From contig JADFDS010000041.1 in NCBI GenBank assembly GCA_018262715.1, positions 85,928 to 149,927 on the forward strand: 64,000 nt of DNA, in the 5' to 3' direction. Each line of letters opens with the position of its first letter. Position 1 is the first letter of the stretch. Made by a program: the position numbers and the translations under genes. This DNA is from Bacteroidota bacterium (GTDB taxonomy: Bacteria; Bacteroidota; Bacteroidia; Bacteroidales; VadinHA17). Shown in pieces: positions 25,759 to 35,466 of this stretch. Below the pieces are notes generated by a model that did no database searches, had not been told where the DNA came from, and worked only from the letters and a program-made list of their open reading frames with translations.

Positions 25759-27184
25759 GAGCTGCTTTTTCTATTATATGAGGAAGGGCATCTTCCCAGC
25801 CCAGTGGCATTATATGTACGCCACTGATTCCCTTTTTGGACTTCAGCCTCAACAGTGTCTCAACGGTGATGGCGATGCTCTCTTCGGCGAAACGTTCACC
25901 GGCATCTGCCAGTCTCTGCATCACCCTCTCCGGCACTGTCACTCCCGGGATTTTCTCATTCAGGTACCGGGCAATGGAGAGCGACTTCAGGGGGCTGATA
26001 CCCACAAGAATGAAAACCTTATCCAGGAGGTTTTCCATGTCAAGCTGTTCCAGCCATGGATCGAGGCGGTCAGGATCAAATACCAGGTTTGTCTGAAGGA
26101 ACTGCGCCCCGGCATTGACTTTTTTACGTATACGGATGGCCTGCATGACCGGATCGAGTGCAAATGGGGCTGCAGCAGCGCCGAGGAAGAGCTTCGGCCT
26201 GTTCTTTATCTCCCTTCCATCGAGGTAAATGCCTTCATCGCGCATCCTTCTCAATATCCAGAGCATCTGCACCGAGTCGACGTCGATGATGTTCATGTTG
26301 CTCCGTGGTGCGGGTCCGACCCGGGGGCTGTCGCCCGAGAGGCAGAGTATGTTGTACACCCCCAGGGCATTGGCGCCAATGGCCAGAGATTGCAGGTTGT
26401 TGCGGTTGTTGTCGCGGGCCGAGATCTGCATCACCGGGTCGGCCCCGAGTGAGGCTGCCACGGCGGAGCAGGCAGCGCTTGACATTCTCGGTACCGCTGA
26501 TGACCCGTCAGTAAAGTTGATTGCCGAGACATAAGGCATGACCGTCAGTATCTTTTCACGCAGCCTCGCCGTGGCGGCCGTAAGCGGCGGCGTCACCTCG
26601 GCAGTGACGACGAACCTGCCGCTGCGCAACTCTGCCTCGAGTGCCGACTGAGGCCCGGAAACTACGGGAGGATGGTACTCGGTGTCACCTTTCCACCAGT
26701 CGGGCTGTCGGATGGGTTTGAAGACACTTTCCTCAAGCATGTTGCCCATTGTCCGGCCTTTCCTCCGGGAGGGGACAAGAATTTTCCCGATGCCTGTTTT
26801 TCGTGCCGTGCGCACCACTTCGCCCCATGTCTCCGTTCCGGCCCTGTCCCAGTCAACGGGTGGCAGCACCTCCAGAAGCCTGTGCTCACGATGCATGCGT
26901 CGTGACCGCTCATAAATCAGGTGCCAGGCGCAGCGGCGTGCGGGGTCAACATAGCAGTAGCCATTGTTCACCCCGCCGCATGGGCCGTTGCGGATCCCCT
27001 TGGGACACGCCATATGACAGATAAATGCTGTCTCCTGCAGCAGGCAGTTGCCGCACATCCTGCATCCGAAGAGCGGACCTTTGACGATCCTCTCTGTCAG
27101 TGCAAGCAATTGCTTTCCGGCAGGCTGCCTGCTGAAAGGACGGAATGCAGGCTGCCAGCGCCGGAGGGGCGTGAAGACAGCCAT
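25712..27184 (-). CDS. Fused MetV-MetF methylenetetrahydrofolate reductase
   Basis: The 490-residue protein has an N-terminal MTHFR_C/MetV cysteine domain (Cys 41, 44, 47, 56, 60, 69, 77, 85; includes KGIRNGPCGG) followed by a MetF TIM barrel (about 175-470; FVVTAEVTPP, INFTDGSSAVPRMSS, LCLSGDSP, FLQTNLVFD). It interconverts 5,10-methylene- and 5-methyl-THF; in acetogens MetV and MetF are separate and use an iron-sulfur electron path. The gene starts 7 bp after xylose isomerase in the LacI-headed operon, an unusual place that ties one-carbon metabolism to glucuronoxylan use. It overlaps the next gene by 47 bp. It may serve methionine synthesis or oxidation of methyl groups from methylated sugars. 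Confidence 0.88.
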   Translation of the reverse strand: MAVFTPLRRWQPAFRPFSRQPAGKQLLALTERIVKGPLFGCRMCGNCLLQETAFICHMACPKGIRNGPCGGVNNGYCYVDPARRCAWHLIYERSRRMHREHRLLEVLPPVDWDRAGTETWGEVVRTARKTGIGKILVPSRRKGRTMGNMLEESVFKPIRQPDWWKGDTEYHPPVVSGPQSALEAELRSGRFVVTAEVTPPLTAATARLREKILTVMPYVSAINFTDGSSAVPRMSSAACSAVAASLGADPVMQISARDNNRNNLQSLAIGANALGVYNILCLSGDSPRVGPAPRSNMNIIDVDSVQMLWILRRMRDEGIYLDGREIKNRPKLFLGAAAAPFALDPVMQAIRIRKKVNAGAQFLQTNLVFDPDRLDPWLEQLDMENLLDKVFILVGISPLKSLSIARYLNEKIPGVTVPERVMQRLADAGERFAEESIAITVETLLRLKSKKGISGVHIMPLGWEDALPHIIEKAAHETTDLKGAGQGRQS

Positions 27185-27191
27185 TGATCTG

Positions 27192-28517
27192 TCAGATGAT
27201 ATACATGTTAATCAGCTGCTCATAAAGCTCCTGCTTGCCGCTGATCTTTTTCGGCTCACCAACCTTTTTGGCCAGCTCACGAAGATCCCCGAGGGACAGT
27301 TTGCCCTTCTCAAAGAGAGCGCCGCTGCCCTTGTCAAATGAAGCATACCTTGCTTTACGCATCTTCAGGTAATCTGAATCCTTAAGGATGCGGTCTGCAA
27401 TTACCAGGCCACGGGCAAAGGTGTCCATGCCGTTGATGTGGGCAATGAAGAGATCCTCCGGATCAGTGGAGTTGCGGCGCACATGGGCATCAAAATTGAT
27501 GCCGCCGGTTTTGAAGCCTCCGGCCATCATGATTACAAGCATCGCTTCGGTGATCTCGTTTATGTTTGTCGGGAACTCGTCGGTATCCCACCCGTTCTGG
27601 TAGTCTCCCCTGTTGGCGTCAATGCTGCCGAGCATGCCGGCATCGGCTGCCGTCTGCAGGTCATGCTGGAAAGAGTGGCCGGCAAGGGTGGCGTGGTTGA
27701 CCTCCACGTTAAGGGCGAAGTCCTTGTCGAGGCCGTAGTGCCTCAGGAAGCCAATTACTGTGGCTGAATCATAGTCATATTGGTGCTTGGTGGGCTCCAT
27801 GGGCTTGGGCTCTATATAGAACTTACCCTTGAAGCCGTTCTTGCGGGCATAGTCACGTGCCATGGTGAGCATCATTGCCAGGTGCTCGAGCTCACGCTTC
27901 ATATCAGTGTTGTGAAGAGTGAGGTAACCCTCGCGACCGCCCCAGAAGACATAACCCTGTCCGCCCAGCGCAATTGTTGCATCAATGGCATTCTTTAACT
28001 GTACAGCAACGTTGGTGAGCACGTTGAAATCAGGATTGGTGGCAGCGCCGTTCATGTAACGGGGATTCCCGAAGACGTTTGCCGTGCCCCACAGGAGTTT
28101 CATTCCTGTCTCCTTCTGCCTGGCCTTAATGACCGGCACCCACTTTTCGAGACGCTTTTCAATCTCGAAGACTGATCCGTCGTCACCAACAAGGTCGACA
28201 TCATGGAAACAATAATAGGGAGCGCCTATCTTTTCAAAGAATTCGAAAGCCATGTCAAGCTTGACCTTGATCTTGTCATCGCCTTCCAACCCGTCATACG
28301 GGAAATCCCTTGTCTTCGCACCGAAGGTGTCAGTGCCGTCTCCGCAGAAGGAATGCCAGTAAGCTATCGCAAAGCGAAGGATATCCTCCATCTTCTTTCC
28401 GCCCACCTTTGCCTCGGGGTCATACCATTTAAATGCCAGGGGATTCTTTGAGTCCCTTCCTTCATACTGAATCTTCCCGATACCGGGAAAAATTTCGCTT
28501 TTACTTTTTTTTGCCAT
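27192..28517 (-). CDS. xylA: Xylose isomerase
   Basis: The 441-residue class II enzyme converts D-xylose to D-xylulose. Catalytic H105 and D108 lie in YYCFHDVDL; the metal-ligand region [16 protein letters not shown] and [15 protein letters not shown] are conserved, and the C terminus is a normal length. ATG 28517 ([20 protein letters not shown]) was chosen; starts up to 22 codons upstream overlap the xylulokinase end. It lies 10 bp after xylulokinase and 7 bp before MetVF in one operon, so it would be controlled by the LacI regulator. Confidence 0.96.
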   Translation of the reverse strand: MAKKSKSEIFPGIGKIQYEGRDSKNPLAFKWYDPEAKVGGKKMEDILRFAIAYWHSFCGDGTDTFGAKTRDFPYDGLEGDDKIKVKLDMAFEFFEKIGAPYYCFHDVDLVGDDGSVFEIEKRLEKWVPVIKARQKETGMKLLWGTANVFGNPRYMNGAATNPDFNVLTNVAVQLKNAIDATIALGGQGYVFWGGREGYLTLHNTDMKRELEHLAMMLTMARDYARKNGFKGKFYIEPKPMEPTKHQYDYDSATVIGFLRHYGLDKDFALNVEVNHATLAGHSFQHDLQTAADAGMLGSIDANRGDYQNGWDTDEFPTNINEITEAMLVIMMAGGFKTGGINFDAHVRRNSTDPEDLFIAHINGMDTFARGLVIADRILKDSDYLKMRKARYASFDKGSGALFEKGKLSLGDLRELAKKVGEPKKISGKQELYEQLINMYII

Positions 28518-28527
28518 AGGTTTAAAA

Positions 28528-30015
28528 TTATTCATAAAGATGATTTTCAAGAATATCGAGCCACTCATTATATCTCGCGTCATAGATCATAGCCAGGCGG
28601 GGATCGGGTTCGCTTGAGCCTGTCACCTCGAGGCCGCTGAAGGCCTCCTCATCCGTCCTGTAGAAACCGCATCCTATCCCGGCGCCACGGGCTGCCCCGA
28701 CGGAGCCGTCGGTATTGTACAAAGTGATCACTGTCGAAGTCAGGCTTGAAAGGACGTCCCTGAATACCTTGCTCAGGAACATGTTTGACTCACCGGCACG
28801 TATCACCGTGGGATTAATGCCTGTCTCCTTCATTATCTCAAGGCCGAAGCGGAATGAGTAGGCTATTGCCTCCTGTGCGGCACGGTAAAGATGTCCCTGC
28901 CGGTGGATATTGAAATTGAGGCCATGTACCGAAGCTCCTATTTCCCTGTTACGGAACATCCTTTCGGCTCCATTGCCGAAGGGGAGGATGATCAGTCCGT
29001 CACTTCCGGGCTCCACTGCAGCAGCCAGATCATTCATCTCAGGGTAGTTCAGCCCGGCGCCGGTATTCTTCTTCAGCCAGGAGTTGAGAATGCCGGTTCC
29101 GTTGATGCAGAGCAGCACCCCCAGGCGCGTCAGCCTTTCGGTATGGTTAACATGCAGAAAGGTATTGATTCTTGACAGCGGGTCAAACTGGGTTCTGTCA
29201 GTAACACCGTAGATTACCCCTGAGGTGCCGGCAGTTGTAGCCACCTCTCCCGGTTTCAGGACGTTGAGTGACAATGCATTGTTTGGCTGGTCTCCGGCCC
29301 TGTAGGATACCGGTATGCCGGGAGTAAGCCCAAGGTCGGCAGCTACTGCAGCCGTCAGCTCTCCCTGGAGGGAGAAGGAAGGAACGGCATCAGCAAGCAG
29401 GTCAGGTGAGATTCCGTAATGGTCAAGTAACTCTTCCGATATCTCATTTCTCATGAAATCCCAGAAAATTCCTTCAGAAAGGCCTGAAACGGAGGTCTTT
29501 ATCTCATTTGTCAGGCGCATGGCCAGGTAATCACCCGGAAGCATGATCTTGAAGATCTGTCTGTAAATATCCGGTTCGTTCTCCTTTACCCAAGCAAGCT
29601 TTGATGCCGTGAAATTTCCGGGAGAGTTCAGCAAATGATGCAGGCAGAAATCTTTTCCCAGCCTGTCAAAAGCTCTTTCACCGGTCTCCACGGCCCGGCT
29701 GTCACACCATATTATTGAAGGACGGAGTACCTTTCTGTTTTTGTCAACCACCACCAATCCGTGCATCTGGTATGAAATGCCGATTGCACCTATGTCCTTA
29801 CGTTTGGTTCCCAGTGGCTTCAGGCATGCTGCCAATGCCAGGGTGAAGTTTTTCCACCACAGTTCGGGATCCTGTTCGGCCCAGCCGGGGGCAGGTGCGG
29901 AAATCTCCATCTCTGATGGAGGATAAGAAGCTGAGGAGATAGCTCTCCCTTTTTCTCCGTCAATAACGGAGACTTTTACTGATGAGCTGCCAAGATCTAT
30001 ACCAAGTAATAGCAT
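28528..30015 (-). CDS. xylB: Xylulokinase
   Basis: The 495-residue FGGY kinase phosphorylates D-xylulose to D-xylulose 5-phosphate for the pentose phosphate pathway. The N-terminal phosphate loop [17 protein letters not shown], the substrate contact [11 protein letters not shown], and the catalytic-Asp region [13 protein letters not shown] with [13 protein letters not shown] are intact. It is cytoplasmic. The gene lies between the URO-D methyltransferase-like gene (12-bp gap) and xylose isomerase (10-bp gap), clearly one operon. Confidence 0.94.
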   Translation of the reverse strand: MLLLGIDLGSSSVKVSVIDGEKGRAISSASYPPSEMEISAPAPGWAEQDPELWWKNFTLALAACLKPLGTKRKDIGAIGISYQMHGLVVVDKNRKVLRPSIIWCDSRAVETGERAFDRLGKDFCLHHLLNSPGNFTASKLAWVKENEPDIYRQIFKIMLPGDYLAMRLTNEIKTSVSGLSEGIFWDFMRNEISEELLDHYGISPDLLADAVPSFSLQGELTAAVAADLGLTPGIPVSYRAGDQPNNALSLNVLKPGEVATTAGTSGVIYGVTDRTQFDPLSRINTFLHVNHTERLTRLGVLLCINGTGILNSWLKKNTGAGLNYPEMNDLAAAVEPGSDGLIILPFGNGAERMFRNREIGASVHGLNFNIHRQGHLYRAAQEAIAYSFRFGLEIMKETGINPTVIRAGESNMFLSKVFRDVLSSLTSTVITLYNTDGSVGAARGAGIGCGFYRTDEEAFSGLEVTGSSEPDPRLAMIYDARYNEWLDILENHLYE

Positions 30016-30027
30016 ACGGGATTTGTA

Positions 30028-31062
30028 TTAGGAAAAATTTCTTACTGCGGTGATAAATGTACGGATATTTTCCGTAGAAGCATCAGGAGGCATTCCTCCC
30101 CCGCAAGACCAGATAATTCCCCTGGTGTCACCGGCCTCGCGCATCATGCTGATAACGCCTGCCTCCACATCGGCCGGAGTACCCATGGCAAGCACATCCC
30201 TTGGAGGAAGGTTGCCCAGAAGGATGACGCCATCACCGGATAACTTCCTCATCTCAGTAATGCTGTGATTGAAGCTGAAGTTAAAGAGGTTTATGCCTAT
30301 TTCCTTCAGGTATGGAGCTGTTACGAGGCCTGCAGCATCATTGTGGAAGAATCTCACTTTCGGATTGAATGTTGAGTAGATGCGCTTCAGGTGAGGCAGC
30401 ACAAAGGTCTCAAAATCAGGCTGCCCCAGGAAGCCGACAATGTCATCGAGGAGCAGCACTCCCTCAATGTCAGGGAACTTTTCATACTGCAGCTCAAGCC
30501 AGTCAATGACAAAGTCAGTGATTACCGTAAGCGCTTTCTGCGCCTCATCGGGAGTGAGCGCCAGCGCCATCATGAAGTCAGTTGTGCCGAACAGAAACGA
30601 GGCAATGTTAAGAGGGCCCCGGCTGGAGGCAAACCGGTAATGACAGCCGTACTGCTTAACCCTGTCCTGGTATTTGGCCATACGGCTTATGACAAACGGA
30701 AGGAGCCCGTCGGTCTTCACGCATGGCTTCGCCAGCGAAGCAACAGCATCGGTGGTGCAGTTCAGTTTCACCGGATGTGGAAAATCGTTCTCGGTCCATA
30801 CCATCTTCGTGCCGAAGGCAGAGGGTTCGGTGCACATACCGTACTCTGACCAGAAACCGGGAATGAACATTACGTCAGGAAATACCTTCATGGCATGAAG
30901 GTTTGCCTCGAACCATGTTGCAGGGTCACAGAAGTATTCAAGTATAGTGGTGCCGTACCAGCCGGGAAGCCAGGGACTGTCTATAATAAATCCCACGGGG
31001 GGTTCCTGCGTTTTTTCTCCTCTTATCATCTTAAGGAGGGTATCCCAGTGTCTGTCATTCAT
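30028..31062 (-). CDS. URO-D family corrinoid methyltransferase (MtaA/CmuA/OdmB-like)
   Basis: The 344-residue protein has the uroporphyrinogen-decarboxylase TIM-barrel pattern of cobamide-dependent methyltransferases rather than of HemE. Likely ligand positions are FFHND at 238-242 (where MtaA has H-x-C) and Cys 320 in WSCGGGMPPDASTENI. This family moves methyl groups between substrates and a corrinoid protein, and includes O-demethylases. It is encoded between GH67 and xylulokinase with gaps of 30 and 12 bp, an odd site for a heme gene. I infer demethylation of 4-O-methyl-glucuronate or its products; no ortholog with that activity is known to me. The role could also be unrelated. Confidence 0.78.
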   Translation of the reverse strand: MNDRHWDTLLKMIRGEKTQEPPVGFIIDSPWLPGWYGTTILEYFCDPATWFEANLHAMKVFPDVMFIPGFWSEYGMCTEPSAFGTKMVWTENDFPHPVKLNCTTDAVASLAKPCVKTDGLLPFVISRMAKYQDRVKQYGCHYRFASSRGPLNIASFLFGTTDFMMALALTPDEAQKALTVITDFVIDWLELQYEKFPDIEGVLLLDDIVGFLGQPDFETFVLPHLKRIYSTFNPKVRFFHNDAAGLVTAPYLKEIGINLFNFSFNHSITEMRKLSGDGVILLGNLPPRDVLAMGTPADVEAGVISMMREAGDTRGIIWSCGGGMPPDASTENIRTFITAVRNFS

Positions 31063-31092
31063 AAGGTCAGGTTATGCTTCGTTATAGGATAT

Positions 31093-33249
31093 TCAGATGC
31101 CCGGGACATAATGGAACTTCAATACCCGGTAATATTCCAGGCTATGCTGTGGCTGTTCCACCCCATCAGGGAAGGGCATCCGTGAAAATGTCTGAAAATA
31201 AAGGAGACATGCGTCCTTCCACCACCGTGCCTCATCTGCCTGTATGTCAAGCATCTGCCGCACGTGTTCAAACTGCCCGTCATCAATCCGCCCCCTCAGG
31301 GACTCCCATAATGTACGGTATTCATTAACTGTATTCACACCTTCCTGGTATTTCAGGCACATTTCGTCCCACAGAGTCCTTCCTGATTTCATCACGTGAT
31401 ACCATGGCAGGTGGTGGAACCATAAAAGCAGGTTTTCCGGGCATGCCTGCGGATCATTGAACAGCGAGTCAAGGGGAGGGAAGTATTGGCTCACGGCATC
31501 ACTTCCCGAGGTGGTGCGGTCAAATCCCACTCCGGCCGTGTCAGCACGGTGATAATAGACCGACGTCCAGTCGGGGCGTCCCCGGTCCACCCACGGGCCC
31601 GGTCCCCAGTGATGCCCCTCGGCCATTATGTGGTGCAGGCCCAGGGGGGTCATGTAATTCACTGCTGCTTCGCGTGAACCGAGCATCATTTCCTCTATTC
31701 CTCCGGTTATGTCCGGATCGTGTGTTATTGTCATCCTGATCCACTCTGATGCTATCCCTGCAGGTGACAGCTCCGGATTCCAGGCCAGCCTGCCGAAGGC
31801 ATACCAGTTGGCCTGGCCGAAGAGGTGTCCGGTCCAGTTCCTGTCATTGCCGATGTTTGCTACCCCGGCTATGCCGGTCAGGGTGTGGTTGTGAAGACTG
31901 CCGTCAATCACCTTCGAGACCTCCGATCCGGGGCCGGCAGCGTATGTGTCGCTGTCCAGCACCTCACTGAAGAGGGGTGCAAGGTATACGAGGTGAGTGG
32001 CACAGCCGAGATACTCCTGGGTAATCTGGAACTCCATCATCAGGGGGGTAGATGTCATGGCGCCGAAGAGCGGATGGAAGGGTTCCCTTGGCTGAAAATC
32101 TATGGGGCCGTTCTTGACCTGTACCAGTACGTTGTCCCTGAATTTGCCGTCAAGCGGCACGAATTCGTTATATGCCTGTTTTGCCCTGTCAACAGGCACA
32201 TTGTTGTCATATACAAATGCTCTCCACATGACCACCCCGCCATATGGTGCGACGGCGTCAGCAAGCATGTTTGCACCGTCAGCATGAGACCGGCCGTAAT
32301 TCTGTGGACCGGGCTGACCCTCGGAATTGGCCTTCACGAGGAAGCCACCGAAATCGGGTATAAGTGAATAGATCTCTGCCGCCTTCTCCTTCCACCAGGC
32401 TGCCACGGCAGGGTCAAGCGGATCAGATGTGGGGAGGTTACCTGTCTCCTGAGGAGCGCTGAAACGGGCAGTCAGATAAACCTTTATGCCGTAAGGCCTC
32501 ATAACGTCAGCCAGGGCGGCCACCTTCCCAAGGTACTGAGGAGTAAGAACCAGCGCATTGGCGTTCACGTTGGTGAGGACTGTCCCGTTGATGCCTATTG
32601 AGGCATTAGCCCTTGCATAATCTGTGTACCGTGGTGAAATATAACCTGGCAGAAGATGCCAGTTCCAGATTGAGCCGCCGGCATAACCGCGCTCAACAGT
32701 TCCGTCGAGATTGTCCCAGTGATTGAGAAGCCGCAGTGCGGTGGCCGGACGCTCAAGGATGTCAAGGTTGCCTGTCGGCGATTCGGTGCTGATGATCCTG
32801 AGAAGATGAAACAGACCGTACAATACCCCGCGGTCGCCCTCGGAGGCAACCACTGTAATGTTTCTCCGCCCCTGCCTGATACTTCGTATTATATAGCCCT
32901 CCTCCCCCGTGGTTCCGGGAACGACATCAGGGAGAAGTGAGGCAACGAAGGGCGACGAGCTGAATGTTCCTGCAATGACGATACCCCGGCCCTCAAGGGA
33001 ATTGACCTCTGTGATTTTCAGCCCGGTGAGCTCCGCCAGACCTGCAATGAACTCATCATGGGCAGTCCTCAGCACCGGTGAGTTGCCCGTTATCATTACA
33101 TTCTCTAACCTTCTCTGGTACTCCTTCAGGCGGGCCCTGTCAGTTACGGGCTTATACCCGAGCCAGAGCCGGTAGCCGTCATCAGCCTGCGCCGGTGCCA
33201 CCGGTGCAAGAAGAAGTATCGTCAGGAGAACAGTAAAGATTTTATGCAT
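31093..33249 (-). CDS. GH67 alpha-glucuronidase, exported
   Basis: The 718-residue protein has a signal peptide (MHKIFTVLLTILLLAPVAPAQA) and the full GH67 layout: N-terminal beta domain (about 25-150), catalytic barrel (about 150-480) with VKANSEGQPGPQNYGRSHADGANM holding the general acid Glu, and DFQPREPFHPLFGAM with the Asp/Glu bases, then a helical C-terminal domain. GH67 removes (4-O-methyl-)glucuronic acid from the non-reducing end of aldouronic acids. Acting in the periplasm, it complements GH115. It is the first enzyme gene after the LacI regulator (5-bp gap). Confidence 0.93.
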   Translation of the reverse strand: MHKIFTVLLTILLLAPVAPAQADDGYRLWLGYKPVTDRARLKEYQRRLENVMITGNSPVLRTAHDEFIAGLAELTGLKITEVNSLEGRGIVIAGTFSSSPFVASLLPDVVPGTTGEEGYIIRSIRQGRRNITVVASEGDRGVLYGLFHLLRIISTESPTGNLDILERPATALRLLNHWDNLDGTVERGYAGGSIWNWHLLPGYISPRYTDYARANASIGINGTVLTNVNANALVLTPQYLGKVAALADVMRPYGIKVYLTARFSAPQETGNLPTSDPLDPAVAAWWKEKAAEIYSLIPDFGGFLVKANSEGQPGPQNYGRSHADGANMLADAVAPYGGVVMWRAFVYDNNVPVDRAKQAYNEFVPLDGKFRDNVLVQVKNGPIDFQPREPFHPLFGAMTSTPLMMEFQITQEYLGCATHLVYLAPLFSEVLDSDTYAAGPGSEVSKVIDGSLHNHTLTGIAGVANIGNDRNWTGHLFGQANWYAFGRLAWNPELSPAGIASEWIRMTITHDPDITGGIEEMMLGSREAAVNYMTPLGLHHIMAEGHHWGPGPWVDRGRPDWTSVYYHRADTAGVGFDRTTSGSDAVSQYFPPLDSLFNDPQACPENLLLWFHHLPWYHVMKSGRTLWDEMCLKYQEGVNTVNEYRTLWESLRGRIDDGQFEHVRQMLDIQADEARWWKDACLLYFQTFSRMPFPDGVEQPQHSLEYYRVLKFHYVPGI

Positions 33250-33254
33250 GGCTG

Positions 33255-34295
33255 TTATGATTGGCCCTTCCTCAGCGATGACTGCCTGACTATAAGTTCA
33301 TGGCTGAGGATGATGGAGTTTACCTTTTCATACTGTGTGCCTTCAAGAATCCTTATCATTGTGGATGCAGCCACTTCGCCAATGGCCCTGCCCGGGTAAC
33401 GTACCGTTGTCAGGTTGGGCTCCACGATCCGTGACACCGGATCATCATTGAACCCCACCATGGCAATGTCATCAGGCACCCGGAATCCTTTTCGCTTCAG
33501 TTCGCATATGAGAGATACTGCAGAATTGTCATTGGCTGTGAAGATGCCGTCTGGCATGGTACCGTTATTCAGCAGATGATTAATTATGGACACCCCCGAA
33601 CCATCTCCCAGGTCGGTAATTATGAGCATCTTGTCATCAAAGTTCATTGAATTGTCCATGAGCGCCTGACGGTATCCGCGATACCTGTCATTGTAAACGT
33701 TCCTGTTCAGGCTTCCTGCAACATGCACGATTTTTCTGCAACCCTGGTCAACCAGGTGTTGTGTGGCCTCATATCCTGCCCTGTAGTTGTCAATTACGAC
33801 ACTGACGCAGTTGCCGCAATCAAACACCCTGTCAAAGAAGACCAGGGGTATGTCCTTTCGCAGAATGTTGGCAAAAGCATCCTTTGTCTTTGTTTCATAG
33901 GACAGGGAGACGAGCAGACCGTCAACGCGGCTGTTGAACAGTGCCTGTATATTGGCTTCCTCTAGGGCGGCAGATTCCTCACTCTGACTGATAAGCAGCT
34001 GGTAGCCGGAGTTGTTTGCAACCTTTTCCATTCCAGAGATTACAGTGGACATGAAATGGCTGTCAATCCTTGGAATTATTACCCCGAGGGTCCTCGTGCG
34101 CTTCTGTCTGAGGTTTGCTGCAAACTTATTATGCTGGTAGCCCATCTCCTGGGCTGTATGCATTATCTTTTTCCTCAGTTCCTTCCTTACCTGGGGACTG
34201 TTGTTGAGGCCGCGCGAGACCGTTGAAGCAGAGATATTCAAAGCCCTGGAGATGTCATAGATTGTGACCTCGCCTTTTTTCTTCATTCCGGTCAT
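33255..34295 (-). CDS. LacI-family transcriptional regulator
   Basis: The 346-residue protein has an N-terminal LacI HTH (VTIYDISRALNISASTVSRGLN, about 10-31), a hinge helix, and a periplasmic-binding-like effector domain from about 65 (RTLGVIIPRIDSHFMSTVISG). It probably represses its own operon (GH67, URO-D, xylB, xylA, metVF) and is relieved by a xylan-derived sugar. A near-perfect palindrome with the C-G centre typical of LacI operators lies 58 bp upstream, and a similar site lies upstream of SusC. ATG 34286 is an alternative start. Confidence 0.92.
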   Translation of the reverse strand: MTGMKKKGEVTIYDISRALNISASTVSRGLNNSPQVRKELRKKIMHTAQEMGYQHNKFAANLRQKRTRTLGVIIPRIDSHFMSTVISGMEKVANNSGYQLLISQSEESAALEEANIQALFNSRVDGLLVSLSYETKTKDAFANILRKDIPLVFFDRVFDCGNCVSVVIDNYRAGYEATQHLVDQGCRKIVHVAGSLNRNVYNDRYRGYRQALMDNSMNFDDKMLIITDLGDGSGVSIINHLLNNGTMPDGIFTANDNSAVSLICELKRKGFRVPDDIAMVGFNDDPVSRIVEPNLTTVRYPGRAIGEVAASTMIRILEGTQYEKVNSIILSHELIVRQSSLRKGQS

Positions 34296-34352
34296 AATTC
34301 TTCAAAATAAGTAAGAAAACCGCTATTTTTGAAATTTTTGAACTATTTTTTT

Positions 34353-34364
34353 GCAATCGGTTGC
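34353..34364. promoter_or_regulatory. Candidate LacI operator
   Basis: GCAATCGGTTGC is a palindrome apart from one pair and has the C-G centre of LacI-family sites. It lies 58-69 bp upstream of the LacI start, before a minus-strand -7-like TTATTTTG. A matching site (GCAACCGATTTC) is at 57638. Confidence 0.65.
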
Positions 34365-34388
34365 GGATTTAAATTTAACTGACTGTTT

Positions 34389-34541
34389 ATGCAACCGGAA
34401 ACAATAAAATCATCTGTTAAAGAGAAGATTGGCTACAGTTCCGGTGACAGTGCAATTGCCTTGCTGTTCCTTGCAGGCCGGTTGGCAGGAGCTGTTGCCG
34501 GCCCGGTTATACCTGTTCCTTTCAGGAATGTTTTTCTTTGA
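34389..34541 (+). pseudogene. Remnant of a GPH-family sugar symporter (N terminus only)
   Basis: A 50-codon plus-strand frame starts MQPETIKSSVKEKIGYSSGD, matching the start of GPH symporters (compare FEKIGYSLGDFAANLVF of the intact transporter at 41220-42686). The likeness stops after about 24 residues, well within the first membrane helix, and then unrelated sequence reaches a stop. It overlaps the end of the minus-strand kinase gene by 20 bp. I infer a transporter that once lay divergent from LacI and was cut when the adjoining block was inserted or deleted. Confidence 0.6.
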
Positions 34542-35415
34542 GTCTTTTATAAACATCATCAAGCGTTCCGCTAAACGGGCCGGGAGTCTCCATTTTGATT
34601 GATACAAGAGCAGCAGCAAACTTCAACGACTCCCGGACCTCGTGATCCAGTCTGTGTGAGAGGTAAGCGGCAAATGTTGTATCGCCCCTGCCGGTTCTGC
34701 CGGCTACACTGTTGTTGGAGAATTTTTCATAATAGGTTTCCCCTTTGACTCTCGCAAGCACCCCTTCGGAATGCGTAATCAAAACTTCCGGACAGCCCCA
34801 TGATTCAACGATTATTGCAGCTTTTTCAAGATCATCCGTACCGGTAAGAAGTTTGGCTTCCACAACATCCAGTTTCAGTTTGTCCATCATTGCAGCAATT
34901 TCCTTCTTGTCCGCCACATCGCTGAACTCGTGGTTTTTTGTCACGGGATTGATATGGCGAACAAAGCTCTGCATATCAACTGACAGGCTTGGGAAATTTC
35001 TGGCTTTCATTTCCTTCATGAGTGGCATGTCAAACTCGGTATCCGAAATTCCCGCCAGGTGAACACATGTGGAATCCAATTCGGGAATTTCCTTAATGTC
35101 GATTATCCCGGCCGATTTGATAAGGGTCATTTCACGTTCATCGACATTTGCGGAAAAGTGTACAACCCTGTTATACGAAGTTTCTGCGCTGGGAATGAGA
35201 TAACAATCGATGCCCAGATCTTTCATGGGCTGAAGGATCTCCTCGTCCTTCCTGGCCATTTTAGCAACTACGGCAACCTTCCTGCCAACTCTTGCGGCAA
35301 CCATGGCTCCGCATAAAACAGCGCTTCCCGGAGCTACACGTGGCGTTCCACCGAACGGAACGATCTCATCATAGCACATGTGCCCGACAAATGTGATATC
35401 ATATTTTTTAGTCAT
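34522..35415 (-). CDS. PfkB-family sugar kinase
   Basis: The 297-residue cytoplasmic kinase has the ribokinase fold: N-terminal YDITFVGHMCYDEIVPFGG, mid-region with TSYNRVVHFSANVDERE, and the C-terminal anion-hole motif TGRGDTTFAAYLS with catalytic Asp 245 (the usual GAGD is GRGD). The sugar is unknown. ATG 35415 was preferred to a TTG nine codons upstream. It ends a five-gene minus-strand operon after GH116, GH3, GH10 and the GPH symporter, so it may phosphorylate a sugar freed inside the cell by GH116/GH3. Its stop overlaps the transporter remnant. Confidence 0.85.
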   Translation of the reverse strand: MTKKYDITFVGHMCYDEIVPFGGTPRVAPGSAVLCGAMVAARVGRKVAVVAKMARKDEEILQPMKDLGIDCYLIPSAETSYNRVVHFSANVDEREMTLIKSAGIIDIKEIPELDSTCVHLAGISDTEFDMPLMKEMKARNFPSLSVDMQSFVRHINPVTKNHEFSDVADKKEIAAMMDKLKLDVVEAKLLTGTDDLEKAAIIVESWGCPEVLITHSEGVLARVKGETYYEKFSNNSVAGRTGRGDTTFAAYLSHRLDHEVRESLKFAAALVSIKMETPGPFSGTLDDVYKRLKEKHS

Positions 35416-35466
35416 ACCAACCGACTTCTGATTTTTTGTCAATGAATTAATTTGTGCTTATTTACT

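Noticed and set aside
25685..26452. 255-codon plus-strand frame over the MetVF and acyltransferase genes
   Set aside because: Antisense to two recognised genes; no signal, motif or promoter.
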